Shown piece by piece: positions 23,954 through 30,921 of a stretch of 30,921 nt of DNA (its first letter is position 1; every line of letters starts with the position of its first letter). The translations under genes were made by a program, and so were the position numbers. The notes under the pieces are model-generated. The model saw only the letters and a list, made by a program, of their open reading frames with translations, was not told where the DNA came from and made no database searches. Origin of the DNA: Conexibacter sp. (lineage in GTDB: Bacteria; Actinomycetota; Thermoleophilia; Solirubrobacterales; Solirubrobacteraceae); the NCBI GenBank assembly GCA_025964295.1, contig JAOPZD010000212.1, positions 1 to 30,921 on the forward strand, read 5' to 3'.

Positions 23954-25441
23954 ATGACGACATGTTCCACGCCGGCCTCGTCGAGGGTCGGCAACACGGT
24001 TGCGATGCACTGGATCGGCGGCGACTGGGTCGATTCCGATGAGCACCGCGACAGCATCAACCCGGCGACCGGCGAGGTCATCGGCAGCTACGCGATGGGT
24101 GGCGAGAAGGAGGCCCAGGCCGCGATCGACGCCGCCAAGCGCGCGTTCGCCGAGGCCAGTTGGCGCACCGATCGCGCCCTCCGCGCCAAGGTTCTCAACC
24201 GCATGGCCGACCGGTTCGAGGAGCGGGCCGGTGAGCTCGTCGAGCTGCTGGGGCTGGAGAATGGCAAGACGCATCCGCAGGGCACGCTGGAGGTGAACTT
24301 CGCACCCGAGACGCTGCGGTTCAACGCTGCACTGGCCCTCACCGACGCAGGCCGCAACAGCCAGGTCTCCGAAGGCGAGCTCAGCATGGTGGTGCGACAG
24401 CCTGCCGGGGTCGCCGGGATCATCGCGCCTTGGAACTCGCCGGTGGCGCTGGGCATCCGGTCGCTGGCACCGGCACTCGCGGCCGGTACCACCGCGGTGA
24501 TGAGCCTGCCGCGTCAGACCGCGCAGACCAACGCACTCATGGCGGAGCTGATCGGCGGGACCGAGGGGTTGCCGCCGGGCGTGGTGAACGTCGTGACCGG
24601 AGGGCATGTGCCGGGTGACCTGCTCGTCCGCTCGCCCGACGTCCCGATCATCAGCTTCACCGGCAGCACCAAGACCGGCAAGGCGATCAGCGCGACGGCG
24701 TCGGACAACCTCAAGCGGGTCGGGCTCGAGCTCGGAGGCAAGACGCCGCTCATCCTGTTCGAGGACGCCGACCTCGAGGCCGCATTGCCCATCGTGGTCT
24801 CTGCGCTGATCGTGTTCTCGGGTCAGTTCTGCATGACCGGCAGCCGGCTGCTGGTGCATCACGCCATCGCCGAACAGGTGCGCCGAGACTTGGGCGCGCT
24901 GTTGGACGCCGTCAAGGTCGGGCCGGCCGCCGATCCCAGCAGCGACATGGGCCCGATCATCGACCAGCACAACGTCGATCGCATCGACCGCGTCGTCGAA
25001 GAAGCGATCAGCCAGGGTGCGAAGGTCGTCGTCCGGGGCGGACCCGTGCGGGAGGGTCCGCTGGCGGCTGGGGCGTTCTACCGCCCCACGCTGCTCGAGG
25101 TCTCCGACAATGCGATGGGCATCGTGCAGGAGGAGGTCTTCGGCCCAGTGCTCACCATGCAGACGTTCGCGACTGAGACGGAGGCCATCGAGCTGGCCAA
25201 CGACAATCAGTACGGACTGAGCGCCAGTGTGTTCTCGCGCGACGTGGACGTGCCCCTGCGCGTCGCGCTCGCGCTCGAGTCGGGGTCGGTCTGGGTCAAC
25301 GACTGGGCCAAGCTGCACGACCAGTTCGAAGAGGGCGGCTACAAGGGCAGCGGCGTGGGGCGCATGCGCGGTTTCGCGGTCCTGGACGACTTCATCGAGT
25401 TCAAGCACATCCGCCTTTCTCCGGGCACGACCCCCGCCTGA
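23954..25441 (+). CDS. Aldehyde dehydrogenase (NAD(P)-dependent)
   Basis: 495 residues, full-length ALDH superfamily. Catalytic Cys293 (FSGQFCMTG), general base Glu259 (LELGGKTP), Asn161 (APWNSP) and the EEVFGPVL motif are all present; FTGSTKTGK is the cofactor loop. The usual K-P-S-E-Q-T segment that binds the adenosine ribose reads SLPRQT (184-189), so the conserved Lys and Glu are Ser184 and Arg187. Cofactor preference may therefore differ from the norm. GAAGGAG precedes ATG 23954. It is followed at 92 bp by a decarboxylase gene, and together they suggest catabolism of an aromatic or semialdehyde intermediate. Confidence 0.94.
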   Translation: MTTCSTPASSRVGNTVAMHWIGGDWVDSDEHRDSINPATGEVIGSYAMGGEKEAQAAIDAAKRAFAEASWRTDRALRAKVLNRMADRFEERAGELVELLGLENGKTHPQGTLEVNFAPETLRFNAALALTDAGRNSQVSEGELSMVVRQPAGVAGIIAPWNSPVALGIRSLAPALAAGTTAVMSLPRQTAQTNALMAELIGGTEGLPPGVVNVVTGGHVPGDLLVRSPDVPIISFTGSTKTGKAISATASDNLKRVGLELGGKTPLILFEDADLEAALPIVVSALIVFSGQFCMTGSRLLVHHAIAEQVRRDLGALLDAVKVGPAADPSSDMGPIIDQHNVDRIDRVVEEAISQGAKVVVRGGPVREGPLAAGAFYRPTLLEVSDNAMGIVQEEVFGPVLTMQTFATETEAIELANDNQYGLSASVFSRDVDVPLRVALALESGSVWVNDWAKLHDQFEEGGYKGSGVGRMRGFAVLDDFIEFKHIRLSPGTTPA

Positions 25442-25475
25442 GCGGCTCCCGCCGCCCAGGCCTCCTCCCCGCCGG

Positions 25476-25503
25476 GCCCCGGCCGACCTCGGCCGGCCGG
25501 GGC
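25476..25503 (+). terminator. GC hairpin between ALDH and decarboxylase genes
   Basis: GCCCCGGCCG (25476-25485) pairs perfectly with CGGCCGGGGC (25494-25503) around an 8-nt loop. With no T-tract and a same-strand gene 30 bp downstream, it may stabilise or attenuate the ALDH message rather than end it. Confidence 0.35.
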
Positions 25504-25532
25504 GCCGGACCCTTCAACCATCCCACGAGGCC

Positions 25533-26534
25533 ATGAACAACAAGATCGCGCTGGAAGAACACCTCTCCACCGAGGCGATGAACCGCCTCTGGGACGACAC
25601 GGGGGAGGCATCCCGCAACGGGAAGGCCTACATGAAATGGGTCGACGAGCGGCTGCTGGACGTCGATCAGCGACTGCGCGACATGGACGCCTGTGGCATT
25701 GCCCTCACGATCCTGTCGCTGACCTCACCCGGGATCCAGTCGATCACCGACGTCGAGTTGGCCGTGTCCTCGGCCCGCGCGGTCAATGACCAGGTCCACC
25801 GTGAGTTCGTCGAGCCTCATCCCGACCGCTTTGCGTTCTTCGCGTCGGTCCCGATGCAGGATCCTCAGGCGGCAGCGCACGAGCTGCGACGGTCTGTCAG
25901 CGACCTGGGGGCCAAGGGCGCGATCATCAACGGCTACACCAACGTCGGCGATGGCGAGCACGCGCGCTACCTCGACGAGCCCGAGAACGAGCCGCTCTGG
26001 CGGGCAGTGGACGAGCTTGGCGTCCCGGTCTACCTGCACCCTCGTGAGCCGCTTCCCAGCCAGACCCGCATCTACGACGGGTATTCGTCGCTGGTCGGAT
26101 CGGCGTGGGCCTTCGGCCACGAGACCGCCACGCACGCGGTGCGCCTCATGCTCAGCGGGCTCTTCGATCAGATGCCAGACGTCCAGGTGATCCTCGGGCA
26201 CCTTGGGGAGGGCCTGCCCTTCACGCTGCCACGGCTGGAGCACCGGCTGGAGAAGCAACGGGAAGGCGAGGGGCTCGGCCGGGCGAAGGAGCCGGTAGGC
26301 CACTACTTCAACAACAACTTCCTGCTGACCACCAGCGGGCACTTCCACACCAGGACGCTCCAGGCAGCGATCAGTGAGATCGGCGTGGACCGCGTGCTCT
26401 TTTCCTCTGACTATCCCTACGAGACCATGCAGGAGGCGGTCGAGTGGTTCGATGCGTCGCTGCTGTGTCGCAACGACAAGCTCAAGGTCGGGCGCGGCAA
26501 CGCCGCCCGCGTCTTCGGCGTCCGAGAGGGCTGA
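25533..26534 (+). CDS. Amidohydrolase-family decarboxylase (gamma-resorcylate/ACMSD type)
   Basis: 333 residues. Metal-site residues match the gamma-resorcylate decarboxylase pattern: Glu8 and His10 in KIALEEHL, His169 in YLHPRE, His223 in ILGHLGEGLPF, and Asp293 in LFSSDYPYE. Such enzymes are cytosolic TIM barrels that reversibly decarboxylate hydroxybenzoates or, in the ACMSD branch, a muconate semialdehyde. NFLLTTSGHF is typical of the resorcylate/salicylate branch. ATG 25533 is preceded by ACGAGG. It pairs with the aldehyde dehydrogenase upstream. Its exact substrate cannot be read, but an aromatic acid is likely. Confidence 0.92.
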   Translation: MNNKIALEEHLSTEAMNRLWDDTGEASRNGKAYMKWVDERLLDVDQRLRDMDACGIALTILSLTSPGIQSITDVELAVSSARAVNDQVHREFVEPHPDRFAFFASVPMQDPQAAAHELRRSVSDLGAKGAIINGYTNVGDGEHARYLDEPENEPLWRAVDELGVPVYLHPREPLPSQTRIYDGYSSLVGSAWAFGHETATHAVRLMLSGLFDQMPDVQVILGHLGEGLPFTLPRLEHRLEKQREGEGLGRAKEPVGHYFNNNFLLTTSGHFHTRTLQAAISEIGVDRVLFSSDYPYETMQEAVEWFDASLLCRNDKLKVGRGNAARVFGVREG

Positions 26535-26536
26535 GC

Positions 26537-26550
26537 GGCGCCGCGGCGCC
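26537..26550. terminator. Short palindromic hairpin after the decarboxylase
   Basis: GGCGCC-GC-GGCGCC starts two bases after the stop. It is self-complementary, but the loop is too tight to be a strong terminator. Confidence 0.2.
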
Positions 26551-26558
26551 CGATCTCC

Positions 26559-26642
26559 TCAGTGCTCGTGGCTCAAACGGCGCCGGCCGCGGGGGCTGAG
26601 CAGCTGGCGGACAATGAGCTCGCCGGGGGTGACGTCGGTCAT
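26559..26642 (-). CDS. 27-residue ORF coupled to the MDR gene (uncertain)
   Basis: The ATG at 26642 shares four bases with the stop of the upstream MDR gene (ATGA). The frame reads MTDVTPGELIVRQLL, then an Arg-rich stretch, then HEH and a stop. Codons have mostly G/C third positions. It could be a real small protein, or the head of a gene lost by deletion. I recognise no family. Confidence 0.35.
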   Translation of the reverse strand: MTDVTPGELIVRQLLSPRGRRRLSHEH

Positions 26643-27604
26643 GGGAGCAGGACCAGCTTGCCCCGGAGGCCGCCCTGCTCTTGGCGACGATGCGCCTCCG
26701 CCGCCTCGCTCAACGGATAGGTGCGCTCCACTGAAGACGTCAACGCGCCACGTCCTGCTGCCTCCAGGAGCCGCGTGAGCTCAGCAGTGTCTGGATGAAC
26801 CCGCAGGACGTCGACCCGGATGCCTCGCTCTGGGGAGAGCTGATCGCCGGGATCGTCGTAGTCGGTGAACGCGGTGGCGAACGTTCCGTCGTCGCGCACC
26901 GACGCCAGGGCGGTGCGGGCGGTGTCGCCTCCGACAAGGTCGATCGCGCCGTCGACGCCGCCGGCGTAGAGGTCGCGGGCGTCCTCCAAGAAGTCGCCGC
27001 GATCCAGGACGTCGCTGGCTCCGAGCGCGATGACGGCGCGGCGATCCTCGGCCTTGACCGCGGCCAACACCATGATCCCCCGTTGGCTGGCCAGCTGGAC
27101 GGCGAGGCGGCCGACGGCGCCCATGGCACCGTCGATCAGCAGTGAGCCACCGGAGGCGACGCCGACGGATCGCACGAGCTGGCTGGCCGTCAGTCCGGCG
27201 AGAGGGATCGTGGCCGCCTCAGTGAGGTGAAGGACGTCCGGGACGAGAGCAGCGTCGCCGCTCGCCAGGTTCATGCGCTGCGCGTAGGTGCCGTTCTGCT
27301 CCGTGGGCTGAAAGCTCATCGCGGCGACCCGATCGCCGACCTGCCAGCCCTCCACGTCGCGTCCGATCTTCTCGATGGTGCCGGCGACGTCCCAACCGAG
27401 AACCATTGGGAAGACCGCTGCCTCGGCCCCTACGACTCGGCCAGCGCGTGTCTGCAGATCGACGGGGTTCACGCTCGTCGCGGCAACTCTGACCCGGATC
27501 TCATCGGGGCCTGGCTCCCGTCGGCGTAGCTTTGCGGTGCGGAAGCGATCTACGCCGCCGAACGAGTCGATGACCTGGGCGCATGTGTCGTGGCAGTCGC
27601 TCAT
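26639..27604 (-). CDS. Zinc-independent MDR/quinone oxidoreductase
   Basis: 321 residues. GroES-like domain to about residue 135 (FGGVDRFRTAKLRRREPG, ATSVNPVDLQTRAG, FPMVLGWDVAGTI). The Rossmann motif is GGSLLIDGAMGAVGRLAVQL, and the C-terminal part has YPLSEAAEAHRRQEQ and GKLVLLP. It is the NADPH-dependent quinone/enone reductase type without zinc. GGAGGAAGG precedes ATG 27604. Site H lies 50 bp upstream. It is convergent with the decarboxylase gene. This is the fourth intact MDR in the window, each of a different sequence subtype, so they are not recent tandem copies. Confidence 0.91.
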   Translation of the reverse strand: MSDCHDTCAQVIDSFGGVDRFRTAKLRRREPGPDEIRVRVAATSVNPVDLQTRAGRVVGAEAAVFPMVLGWDVAGTIEKIGRDVEGWQVGDRVAAMSFQPTEQNGTYAQRMNLASGDAALVPDVLHLTEAATIPLAGLTASQLVRSVGVASGGSLLIDGAMGAVGRLAVQLASQRGIMVLAAVKAEDRRAVIALGASDVLDRGDFLEDARDLYAGGVDGAIDLVGGDTARTALASVRDDGTFATAFTDYDDPGDQLSPERGIRVDVLRVHPDTAELTRLLEAAGRGALTSSVERTYPLSEAAEAHRRQEQGGLRGKLVLLP

Positions 27605-27653
27605 GACCTTCCTCCGTTCGAACTCGCCGCAGACTTCGCATCTTTCGGACCAA

Positions 27654-27663
27654 TTCCGCGGAA
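27654..27663 (-). promoter_or_regulatory. Shared palindrome, site H
   Basis: TTCCGCGGAA, fully self-complementary, lies 50 bp before the MDR gene on the minus strand. No good -10 follows on that strand. On the plus strand TATAGG at 27681-27686 is the nearest AT-rich hexamer. Roughly 240 bp from here to the TetR gene hold no recognised gene. Confidence 0.5.
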
Positions 27664-27868
27664 GTTGCTGTCGGGGAGTCTATAGGACCCGGGACGTCTG
27701 CTTCGACCCTGCGGTGTGCGCCACGGGCTCACGACGACTTCGGGACGACCGCGAGCTCCTGCGTCAGGCGCTCGCCGCTGTGGAGGCGGGAGTCGCGGTG
27801 GGCCGCCTGGACCTGCCCGACACGGCCCCGTCTCATCCTCACCACGATGATCAGCGCGGCCGGTGGCC

Positions 27869-27897
27869 TGGACGAGGAACGAACAGGTCTGTACCTT
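27869..27897 (+). promoter_or_regulatory. Possible leaderless promoter of the TetR gene
   Basis: TACCTT (27892-27897) ends six bases before ATG 27904, with TGGACG (27869-27874) 17 bp upstream as a weak -35. The start of transcription would coincide with the A of ATG, and no Shine-Dalgarno is present. Confidence 0.35.
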
Positions 27898-27903
27898 CGT
27901 GGC

Positions 27904-28470
27904 ATGGCTCCTGTCGCAGAGGTATCGCGGACGCGGATGTCAGGGACGGACCGTCGCGATCTCGTCCTTGACGCGGCGGTCGTCGAGTTCGGCGAGCACG
28001 GCTGGCACGGCGCTCGTGTCGAGGCGATCGCCGCGCGTGCTGGGATCTCGCATCCGTATCTGCTGCGGCTGTTCTCGAGCAAGCGCAAGCTGTTCATTGC
28101 GGCGACGGGCAGCGCGTTCGGTCGGATGGAGCGGGCGTTCGCCGACGCCGTGGCGGCTGGCGGCGGCGATCCCATTCTCGCGATGGGCGAGGCCTACCGC
28201 CTGCTGCTACGCGACGACCCGTCCGCGCTCCGGCTGCACATGCACGCGCTCGCGGTCGCGGGCGACGCGGAGGTCGGCGACGCGGTCACGCTGCGCTACG
28301 CCGAGCTGCTAGGACGCATGCGCAAGCTCTCGGGAGCGTCCAAGGATCGCGTGCGCACGTGCTTCGCCGTCGGCTTGACGCTGACGGTCGTCACCGTCCT
28401 CGACCTCCCCGACCGCCGCGGCGATGTCCGTTGGGCGGCCAAGCTCCTGGCTTCGGGAGCGCCCGCATGA
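27904..28470 (+). CDS. TetR family regulator
   Basis: 188 residues from ATG 27904. The HTH is at about 15-60 (RRDLVLDAAVVEFGEHGWHG, VEAIAARAGISHPYLLRLFS, SKRKLF). The C-terminal part is helical (EAYRLLLRDDPSALRLHMHA, then a YAELLGRMRKL helix). The frame is open further upstream to 27847, but family similarity and the apparent leaderless promoter favour 27904. Its stop overlaps the start of the crotonase gene by four bases (ATGA), so the two are co-expressed. It probably controls its own operon in response to an acyl-CoA or related compound. Confidence 0.9.
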   Translation: MAPVAEVSRTRMSGTDRRDLVLDAAVVEFGEHGWHGARVEAIAARAGISHPYLLRLFSSKRKLFIAATGSAFGRMERAFADAVAAGGGDPILAMGEAYRLLLRDDPSALRLHMHALAVAGDAEVGDAVTLRYAELLGRMRKLSGASKDRVRTCFAVGLTLTVVTVLDLPDRRGDVRWAAKLLASGAPA

Positions 28471-29252
28471 GCTCCGATGTGCTCACGCTCGAGCGGCGCG
28501 GACATGTGTTGCTGATGGGTCTCAACCGCCCGCACAAGCGCAACGCGTTCACCATCGAGCTGCTCATGGAGCTCGGTCGCGCCTACGGGCTGCTCGAACG
28601 CGACGACGATCTGCGCTGCGGCGTGCTCTTCGCTCACGGCGAGCACTTCACCGGCGGTCTCGATCTCGCCGAGGTCGGGCCGGCGCTGGCGGAGGGCCGT
28701 CTCGCCTACCCTGACGACGCCCGCGATCCGTGGCGCAACGACGGCAAAGGGTGGACGACGCCGGTCGTCGCCGCCGCGCACGGGTGGTGCATGACGCTGG
28801 GCATCGAGCTGCTCCTGGCCGCCGACATCCGCGTGGCCAGCAGCGACACGAGGTTCGCCCAGCTCGAGATCCAGCGCGGCATCTACCCGTTCGGCGGCGC
28901 CACGATCCGGCTCCCGCGCGAGGCGGGGTGGGGCAACGCGATGCGCTGGCTGCTGACCGGCGACGAGTACGACGCCGCTGAGGCGCACCGCATCGGACTC
29001 GTCCAGGAGGTCACCGAGCCCGGGGCGCAGCTCGATCGCGCCGTCGAGCTCGCGCACGCCATCGCCACCCGCTCGGGGCCGCTCGGCGTCCGGACGACGC
29101 TCGCCTCCGCGCAGCGGGCGCTGGCGGACGGGTCTTCGGCTGCGGCGGCGCGGCTGACCGGCGACATGGTGGAGCTGCTGCAGACCGCGGACGGCGCCGA
29201 AGGGATGATGTCGTTCATCGAACGACGCCCGGCGAACTTCACTGGACGCTGA
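28467..29252 (+). CDS. Enoyl-CoA hydratase/isomerase (crotonase) family protein
   Basis: 261 residues. Oxyanion-hole segments are FAHGEHFTGGLDL (about 55-67) and AAHGWCMTLGIELLLAADIR (103-122). Glu114 and Glu134 (QLEIQRG) occupy the places of the two hydratase glutamates, but the following loop is IYPFGGATIRLP rather than the usual IPGFGG. The C-terminal region is typical in length. It should act on a CoA thioester in fatty or aromatic acid breakdown; hydration, isomerisation or another crotonase reaction are all possible. The start ATG overlaps the TetR stop, giving strict coupling. Confidence 0.92.
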   Translation: MSSDVLTLERRGHVLLMGLNRPHKRNAFTIELLMELGRAYGLLERDDDLRCGVLFAHGEHFTGGLDLAEVGPALAEGRLAYPDDARDPWRNDGKGWTTPVVAAAHGWCMTLGIELLLAADIRVASSDTRFAQLEIQRGIYPFGGATIRLPREAGWGNAMRWLLTGDEYDAAEAHRIGLVQEVTEPGAQLDRAVELAHAIATRSGPLGVRTTLASAQRALADGSSAAAARLTGDMVELLQTADGAEGMMSFIERRPANFTGR

Positions 29253-29269
29253 GCGGTCGGGCAACCCGT

Positions 29270-29709
29270 CGCGGACCGGGGCACGTAGCTCTCGTTGTCC
29301 TGTTCCTTGCCGTCGCGCCGGCCACGGCGGGGGCCGATGGCCTGCGGTTCCCGATCGTCAACTCGGTGTTCTCCGCCATCGTGAGCTGGCAGGTCCGCCA
29401 GCGCGGCGGCATCACTGACCGCTGGCTCGACGACCGTCACGCTGACCGACTTCAACATCAACCTGGATCGGCGACCGGGTCTGACGGCGCGCATCAACGC
29501 CGGCGACCGGGCCTCGATCCTCGACCTCTCGTTCGCAGGCGTATCGCTGCGCATCCACTCGGGCGTCACGCTCGGCCCGGTCACCGCGAAGCTCACCGCC
29601 GGGGCGGCCGCCGCGTTGAACCAGGCGTTCGGTGTGACGGCGTTCACCGAGGGCCTGACGCTCGGCCAGGCGACCGTTGGCCTACACGTTCTTCCCGCAG
29701 TTCTCTTAG
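29270..29709 (+). pseudogene. HtaA-domain surface protein gene, frameshifted
   Basis: One frame gives a signal-peptide-like stretch (VALVVLFLAVAPATAGA), then DGLRFPIVNSVFSA and RQRGGIT. At about 29420 the match moves frame: LTAGSTTVTLTDFNINLDRR, then ARINAGDRASILDLSFAG and AAAALNQAFGVTAFTEGLTL. Near 29680 it may shift again to AYTFFPQFS and a stop at 29707-29709. These segments match the HtaA domain, found in secreted or wall-linked actinobacterial proteins (haem binding in Corynebacterium). No ATG/GTG start is in frame. The gene is broken, or the assembly has errors here. The stop overlaps that of the convergent oxidase gene. Confidence 0.7.
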
Positions 29710-30921
29710 CGCTCGTTCGGCGGGACGTTCTGGTTGGTGGCGAAGACGTTGTCGGGGTCCCAGGTCGTCTTGAGGCGGCGCAGCCGCTGCCAGGTGCGTG
29801 GGTTGTAGGCCTTGGCGACGCGCTCGGGCTCCTGACAGAGGTAGTTGACGTAGGCGGCATCGACGCTGTCAGGGCCCAGGTCGGTGAGGTAGGCGTCCTG
29901 CCACTCGCGCAGGGCGTCGCCCTCCCTGGCCTCGGTCCAGGTCATGGCCACCATGTAGTTCCAGGGCTCGTGGCGGTGGCTGAGCGCGGTGGCGTGCTCG
30001 TCGACGCGGGCGATCGCGCCGCCGTAGTAGTGGGTGCCCATCATCGTCCGCGGGTGGGGATCGGCGAATCGGGTGACCGTGGTGTCGACGACGGCGTCGG
30101 TGAGGTCTCGCAGGTAGCGCATGCGTGAGCGGCGATGCGGACCAGGGGCGAAGACGTCGTTGCCGGCGGCCAGCTGCCAGTAGGGCAGCTCGCTGATGCC
30201 ATCGGCGACGATCCCCCGGAGGCCACGGAGCGATGAGAGGTCGTGCGCGGCCTGCGCGGCGGTGCCGCAATGGCAGAGGAGGACGTGCGCGCACGCCTGA
30301 TCGGCCCAGGGCGCGAGCGCCTGTGCGTCGGTGTGAGGGCGCGAGACGCCGACGATCGTCGAGACCTCGTCGGGCAGCGCCGGCGCCCAGTCGCGGTAGA
30401 AGGCCAGGACCTCGGCGGTGCGGTCAGGGGCGAACCACACGGCGCCGGCCGTGACGGTCTGCAACGGGATCGCGGTGAGCTCGAGCGCGACGGCGACCCC
30501 GAAGTTGTGGCCGGCGCCGCGCAGTGCCCAGAACAGGTCGGCGTGCTCGCCGGCGTCGACGTGCACGAGCCGGCCGTCGGCGGTGACGAGGTCGACCGAC
30601 CGCAGCGTGTCGCAGCCCCAGCCCAGCTTGCGAGAGAGCCAGCCGTGGCCACCGCCCAGCGCGAAGCCCGCGACGCTGAGGCGGGGAAACTGCGGCCCCG
30701 CGGCGGCAAGGCCGTGGGGCGCGAGCGCGAGGTGGACGTCGCGCCAGAGCGCGCCGGCGCCGACCCGGACGGTCCCGCGCGCGCGGTCGACCACCACCTC
30801 GTCCAACGCGCGCAGGTCCAGGAGCACGGTGCCCGGGCCCGCTCCGACCCAGCCGACGCCGCCGCCGCGGATGGCGACACCGAGCCCGTGGGCTCGCGCG
30901 AACGCGACGGCGGCGACCACG
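29706..30921 (-). CDS. FAD-binding oxidoreductase, berberine-bridge (BBE) type, 5' end cut by window edge
   Basis: At least 404 residues; the N-terminus lies beyond the window. The PCMH FAD-binding domain is visible: VAIRGGGVGWVG, TVLLDLRALDEVVVD, VRVGAGALWRDV, GGGHGWLSRKLGWG and VDLVTADGRLVHV. The BBE C-terminal motif is YVNYLCQEPERVAKAYNPRT, then RLKTTWDPDNVFATNQN. These enzymes oxidise alcohols, sugars or alkaloids with FAD. The usual RGGGH histidine that bonds FAD covalently is Val in RGGGVGW, so flavin is probably non-covalently held, or attached through another residue. Its stop overlaps the HtaA remnant by three bases. Confidence 0.9.
   Translation of the reverse strand, partial: VVAAVAFARAHGLGVAIRGGGVGWVGAGPGTVLLDLRALDEVVVDRARGTVRVGAGALWRDVHLALAPHGLAAAGPQFPRLSVAGFALGGGHGWLSRKLGWGCDTLRSVDLVTADGRLVHVDAGEHADLFWALRGAGHNFGVAVALELTAIPLQTVTAGAVWFAPDRTAEVLAFYRDWAPALPDEVSTIVGVSRPHTDAQALAPWADQACAHVLLCHCGTAAQAAHDLSSLRGLRGIVADGISELPYWQLAAGNDVFAPGPHRRSRMRYLRDLTDAVVDTTVTRFADPHPRTMMGTHYYGGAIARVDEHATALSHRHEPWNYMVAMTWTEAREGDALREWQDAYLTDLGPDSVDAAYVNYLCQEPERVAKAYNPRTWQRLRRLKTTWDPDNVFATNQNVPPNER

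Overview
The window is GC-rich bacterial DNA, very probably from an actinobacterium of the class Thermoleophilia (Solirubrobacterales: Conexibacter, Baekduia or Solirubrobacter relatives). The reasons are the base composition, GTG/TTG starts, an F420-NADP-reductase-like protein, the style of the tRNA-linked integrase remnant and an HtaA-type surface-protein remnant. The placement is inference; no rRNA or other marker is present.

Layout. 1-2,700 looks like ordinary chromosome: a DUF202 membrane protein (cut by the window edge), an FKBP-type prolyl isomerase lipoprotein, a small unknown protein, a NarL-type response regulator and tRNA-Thr(GGT). 2,700-3,900 is a scar: frameshifted excisionase and integrase pieces directly behind the tRNA, then about 340 bp with no recognisable gene. 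3,900-29,250 is a dense accessory region of redox and detoxification enzymes: an F420/NADP reductase-like protein, an NTF2-like protein, LtrA, a DJ-1/PfpI + DUF5996 + UBP-zinc-finger operon, four intact medium-chain (MDR/quinone-type) oxidoreductases and one ruined zinc ADH, a 14-TM MFS pump, an epoxide hydrolase, a RedY/HapK-like small protein, an aldo/keto reductase, an SDR, an alpha/beta hydrolase, an aldehyde dehydrogenase followed by a metal-dependent decarboxylase, and a crotonase. Between them lie three TetR regulators, a 928-residue ATP-binding LuxR (LAL) regulator and a tandem pair of MarR proteins. 29,250-30,921 holds a frameshifted HtaA-domain gene and the 3' part of a berberine-bridge-type FAD oxidase gene.

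How it works together. The most interesting signal is a short palindrome, TTCYNNGGAA (Y = C or T), at seven places in front of enzyme genes of the accessory region: 3910, 8878, 12416, 13692, 22327, 23910 and 27654. In five of them it lies just upstream of a -10-like hexamer, where a bound protein would block RNA polymerase. One copy is centred in an 18-bp perfect-arm palindrome just before the second MarR gene. I infer a multi-operon repressor regulon for electrophile, quinone or aromatic stress, with the MarR protein at 21745-22197 as best candidate regulator. The second MarR aligns along its whole length with the first but lacks about 45 residues in frame, exactly the recognition helix and wing. 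It keeps the dimerisation ends, so it could be a dimer-poisoning anti-repressor, or simply a decaying copy.

Several genes carry deletions or frameshifts (integrase, excisionase, zinc ADH, HtaA gene, MarR copy, possibly one TetR), so this is an actively decaying and rearranging island. All calls come from reading the sequence; no database search was made.
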